Program-made: the position numbers and the translations under genes
Notes under the pieces: model-generated
The model's database searches: none
Seen by the model: the letters and a program-made list of their open reading frames with translations, nothing else
What the model was told of the DNA's origin: nothing
Source of the DNA: Cycas panzhihuaensis
Taxonomy: Eukaryota > Cycadophyta
DNA length: 64,000 nt
Direction of reading: 5' to 3'
NCBI GenBank assembly: GCA_023213395.1
Contig: CM041465.1
Coordinates: 135,043,741 to 135,107,740, forward strand
In this document: positions 61,008 through 64,000 of the stretch, piece by piece
How positions within the stretch are numbered: position 1 is the first letter of the stretch
Layout: every line of letters begins with the position of its first letter

Positions 61008-63169
61008 TGGACGCGCGTAATGAAACAAACGAAACATAACCAAATACAAAACTAGATTTCCCTTTTACTCTTCAATGTGTTAATTACTAAGAAGGAACCA
61101 AAAGGAAAAAAGGTAGTAAGGTAGGGTAGGACGTGCACCTGGACCGAGGGCGTGCGTGACGAAGACCTCCTCGAAGGGCACCAAGCTACTCCACACGACG
61201 CGTAGATGCGTAATGAAGCAGCGGATTGAAAGGGGGCTTCCTTACCTTCCCCAGAAAATCAAATGCGATGCCAAAGAAAGGAAAGGAGCAAAAGCTAATA
61301 AATGAAGAAAGTACAAAAGTACAATGAATACAAGGGTGCTTACCGGCGACGGGACTGACAGACGGTATCCTCCACGCCCCCCAAATACCTGCAAGCAATG
61401 GCGATCTCTCCCTTCCCGGAGGAAGGACACTAACATGCAATACAAGATTCTAACAATATATACCTAAATAATATAAATGTGAATCTAAATACCCATGCGT
61501 TAGTGCCAATCCAATAATGAAAGTACCCAAAAGGGAGTAACCAAGGCAAAAGTAAATGATCGGTAAGCCTCAAAGTGGCCTACCTCCCGCAAATGATGCC
61601 CTAACCTCCCCCCAAGTGCCATGACACAGCGAGGGCAAGGCCAAGAGCAAGGGCTGGAAAATGGCAACAAAGGGGGCAAAGAGAGGCCCAAGAAAACCTA
61701 CGGCGAACCGGGATGCTACGAGGAGCAAGCCGAGCAACCGGGAAGAGAGTTATGCAAAGACTAGCAGTTGGGACTTATGCAAGTTGCCCAAACCTGAGCA
61801 AAGGTCCCCAAGTCAGCGCTGCAACTTGTGACAGTGCTGATTTGGGCAGCCAAAAGAGAACCTACAAACCCTTATTTTTAAACCAAGGGCAGCACAGGGC
61901 GAGAGGGAGGCTTTGGAGGGCTTAGAGCCGCTTAGGGAGCGTGGAAGGTGGTACGGAATCCACCCAGCTCCTTCCCAAAGCCTATGCCAACCCTTAACGC
62001 CGCTGCCTTGAGCAGCAAACGCAGGTAAGAGGCACAAAACAGTGGTGGAACAGCCTACTAAAAGGAAGGGAAAACAAACTCACAATCACCAGCAGAGAGC
62101 AAGCAAGTTGGAGCATTAATATCACAAAGAAAACAACATAAATCAAAAGATACCTGGGTGAAGGAGGCAAGGGACTTGCCTTAGCTAAAGAGCAGCGAAG
62201 AGGAGCTAAGAAATTAGCCTAGATCTGGAGCACAGCAGGTTTGAGACCCTGCTAAAAAGATGTGAAGGGAAACACCTGCACTTGGGGCACTTGTGGACTG
62301 CCTGGGCAAAGATCAACTGGAGCCACTCCAAGGGGCCCTCTCCAAGGTGTATGAGGGGCTGGGAGAATGTCCAAGCCATACCAAAGGAGAGCAGGGCGAT
62401 GTAGGAGGGACGCAAGTCCAGCGATAACAACAGAACAACAGGGAAGAGTAGAGCAGAATGTTGTTTCCTTGAGAGTAAATCCAAAAGTAAGCCAAAAAGA
62501 ATCCTAAAAAATGAGTCAAAAATGGCTTAAGTACTCAAACAAAACCCTAAAACGAGCAATTAGGGCGCGACTGGGAGAGAATTAAGTCATGAGCCATGTG
62601 GCAGTTTCGCAATAAATGCGAAATTACCACGGCAGATTTTTAAAAACAACCTAAGACAGTCGTCTGCGCAGAATTTCGCGATCTGGCGGATATTCGGCCA
62701 GATCGAAAATTCTGGTGGTATGCACCTAGAGGCGAAATACGCTCACCGGCCGGGGTGGCAGATGACAAAAGGGACCAATAGGGGGATAGAACACCTACCT
62801 GAGGGTAAACAAGCCAGCAAACGGGTTCAAAGGAGCAAAAATAGGGCTCAACCAGGGTGGCAAGTTGACCAAACGATGACGGGTCATCACACGGGCGAAG
62901 GTGGCGCAAACTGAGTGGATCTTGGAGTGAGGAGGGCAGATGCAGGAAGTGAAGTGGCCACCAGGGTGCCACAGTCGCTGGGAGTGTGCCCCTGCTATAG
63001 TCATCATGGGCTAAAACAAGTGTGGACGACGAAAAAGTCACCCACGAAGCCACACACATGCAGACATGCAAGCAAACACTCATCAAATGAAAGCGATGAC
63101 AATGCGAGAGACATACCTGCACTTACCTGAGTCGATGATTCTGTATCCATTCCCGGAAGCTGGGAAACA
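61008..63169 (-). repeat. Young element 5' LTR
   Basis: It is the partner of 47456-49602. It carries an 18-bp-stem inverted repeat at 62669-62714 that the other LTR lacks. Confidence 0.96.
62669..62714. repeat. Inverted repeat in the 5' LTR
   Basis: CAGAATTTCGCGATCTGGC pairs with GCCAGATCGAAAATTCTG across a 9-10 base loop. The same position in the 3' LTR (about 49110-49151) has lost the pairing. Confidence 0.85.
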
Positions 63170-64000
63170 ATAACTACAAAGCAATTTTAGTTTTATGTAT
63201 AAATAATAAATAGAACTAACTTAAAGAAAATAAGTCTATGGGCCCCATGGGTTTGGAGACTCGTAACAAGTGTGAAACTCCTCTCTGTTTAGCCTTCAAT
63301 CAAAGACACATAAGCATATAATATGATGTAATATAGAAGTAAAGAAAAATTCTTAACTTATCTCTTTTTCTCTTTTATTTTTATTTTATTCACTTTTTTT
63401 TTTATAATTGAAACATGCACCAGAATAAGAACAACAAGGAGAAGTGACAACAAGAATCTCATAAGCAAATGATGTCTTTCTTACTCTTTTCATTTCCAAA
63501 TAAATCTAGGAAATAAAAATATAATCTTAAGCCTTTTTTTTTCCTTTTGAAATGAAATCTACAAAAGGGGGTTTAGGAAGAATACCTAGATCCTTATACC
63601 AAATATTTATTACACACCCCTTTTACCTTGGCAACTTCCTATAAATAATAGCACCAACACACTTAATTCAATGTTGAGAGTGTATGCATATATCTAATTA
63701 ATTTTAAAGAAAAAATGATAGTATTTCTATCTATCAGATGAGCTTATGATGAGGTAAAGTTTGCTATGAGATTTTAAATAATGAAAAAATAAATTCAAAA
63801 CAAACTTTTTAAATCATACTAATTATTGTTGCTAATGAAAATTTGGTAGCATGCTAACTATACAATAAGCACTCTTATTTTCTAAGAAGGAGAAGAAGGG
63901 GAATGAAAGAGAGGCCCATGAAATTCAGCATGCTCCCAACCTACATACTAATAAATTGAAGTGCACCTCCACCTACAAAATTAATAGTATGTAATATTTT
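63170..64000 (-). repeat. Outer element 5' LTR, second segment (continues beyond the window)
   Basis: It matches 2230-3060 of the left LTR (for example CATGCACC...AAGAAGGAGAAGT at 63414 and 2464, and TTTATTACACACCCCTTTTACC at 63605 and 2658). No gene is seen. It is cut by the window edge. Confidence 0.88.

Larger units (their letters stand above)
47456..63169 (-). mobile_element. Young Tat-like Ty3/gypsy element, 15.7 kb, with sense aRNH and antisense PMD-like gene
   Basis: LTRs of 2147 and 2162 bp (47456-49602, 61008-63169) begin TG and end CA. The 5-bp target duplication ATAAC is perfect (47451-47455 and 63170-63174). Primer site, gag, protease, RT, RNase H and integrase run right to left. 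Past integrase lie a second RNase H in sense and a gene in antisense, before the polypurine tract. It is GC-rich compared with its surroundings, and its LTRs differ by roughly 5 percent in the parts compared by eye, so it is younger than its host element of the same family. Coding frames carry several nonsense changes and two frame shifts. Confidence 0.95.

Overview
The window looks like heterochromatic, transposon-packed DNA from a land plant with a large genome. I infer this from the plant-type Ty1/copia, Ty3/gypsy (Tat-like) and L1/LINE protein domains, a plant mobile domain (PMD)-like gene, strong AT drift and no recognisable host gene. A gymnosperm-like genome would fit, but nothing here proves the species. 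No bacterial operon, tRNA, rRNA or CRISPR array was found.

Most of the window is one Russian-doll nest. A very decayed Tat-like gypsy element on the minus strand (the 'outer element') seems to run from about 1239 past the right end. Its 3' LTR is 1239-3449 + 8582-9524. Its 3' internal region, including a decayed copy of an antisense PMD-like gene, is spread over 9525-24890. Its integrase lies in 28120-28911 + 39162-39950, its RT/protease/gag in 39950-46440, and its 5' LTR in 46469-47455 + 63170-64000 and beyond. It landed in an even older plus-strand gypsy pol (1-1238).

The following inserted into the outer element: a complete copia-A (3450-8581) in its 3' LTR; copia-B (about 10306-15100) and copia-C (about 16620-20000); a 5'-truncated L1-type LINE tail (24895-25790) joined to a 2.3-kb TA/TG/CA microsatellite (25791-28065); a complete plus-strand gypsy element 'G-plus' (28912-39161); a solo copia-A-family LTR in opposite orientation (43739-44341); and a younger, GC-rich member of the outer element's own family (47456-63169, target duplication ATAAC) inside the outer 5' LTR.

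The young element is the best preserved. On the minus strand it has a 5' LTR, a primer site, gag, protease, RT, RNase H and integrase. Beyond the integrase it has an archaeal-type second RNase H in sense orientation and, on the opposite strand, a PMD-like gene with its own TATA box, a 24-nt first exon and a 492-nt intron. The decayed outer copy keeps the same promoter-to-ATG spacing (162 vs 164), first-exon length (24) and intron length (491 vs 492). This conserved antisense module is the most interesting system here. The second notable structure is an array of 31 units of exactly 21 bp in G-plus (35594-36244), open as a heptapeptide repeat and carrying a phased near-palindrome.

Open reading frames are broken mainly by Gln, Trp and Arg codons turned into stops, as expected from long-term deamination of methylated cytosines. 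No element in the window looks able to make intact proteins.
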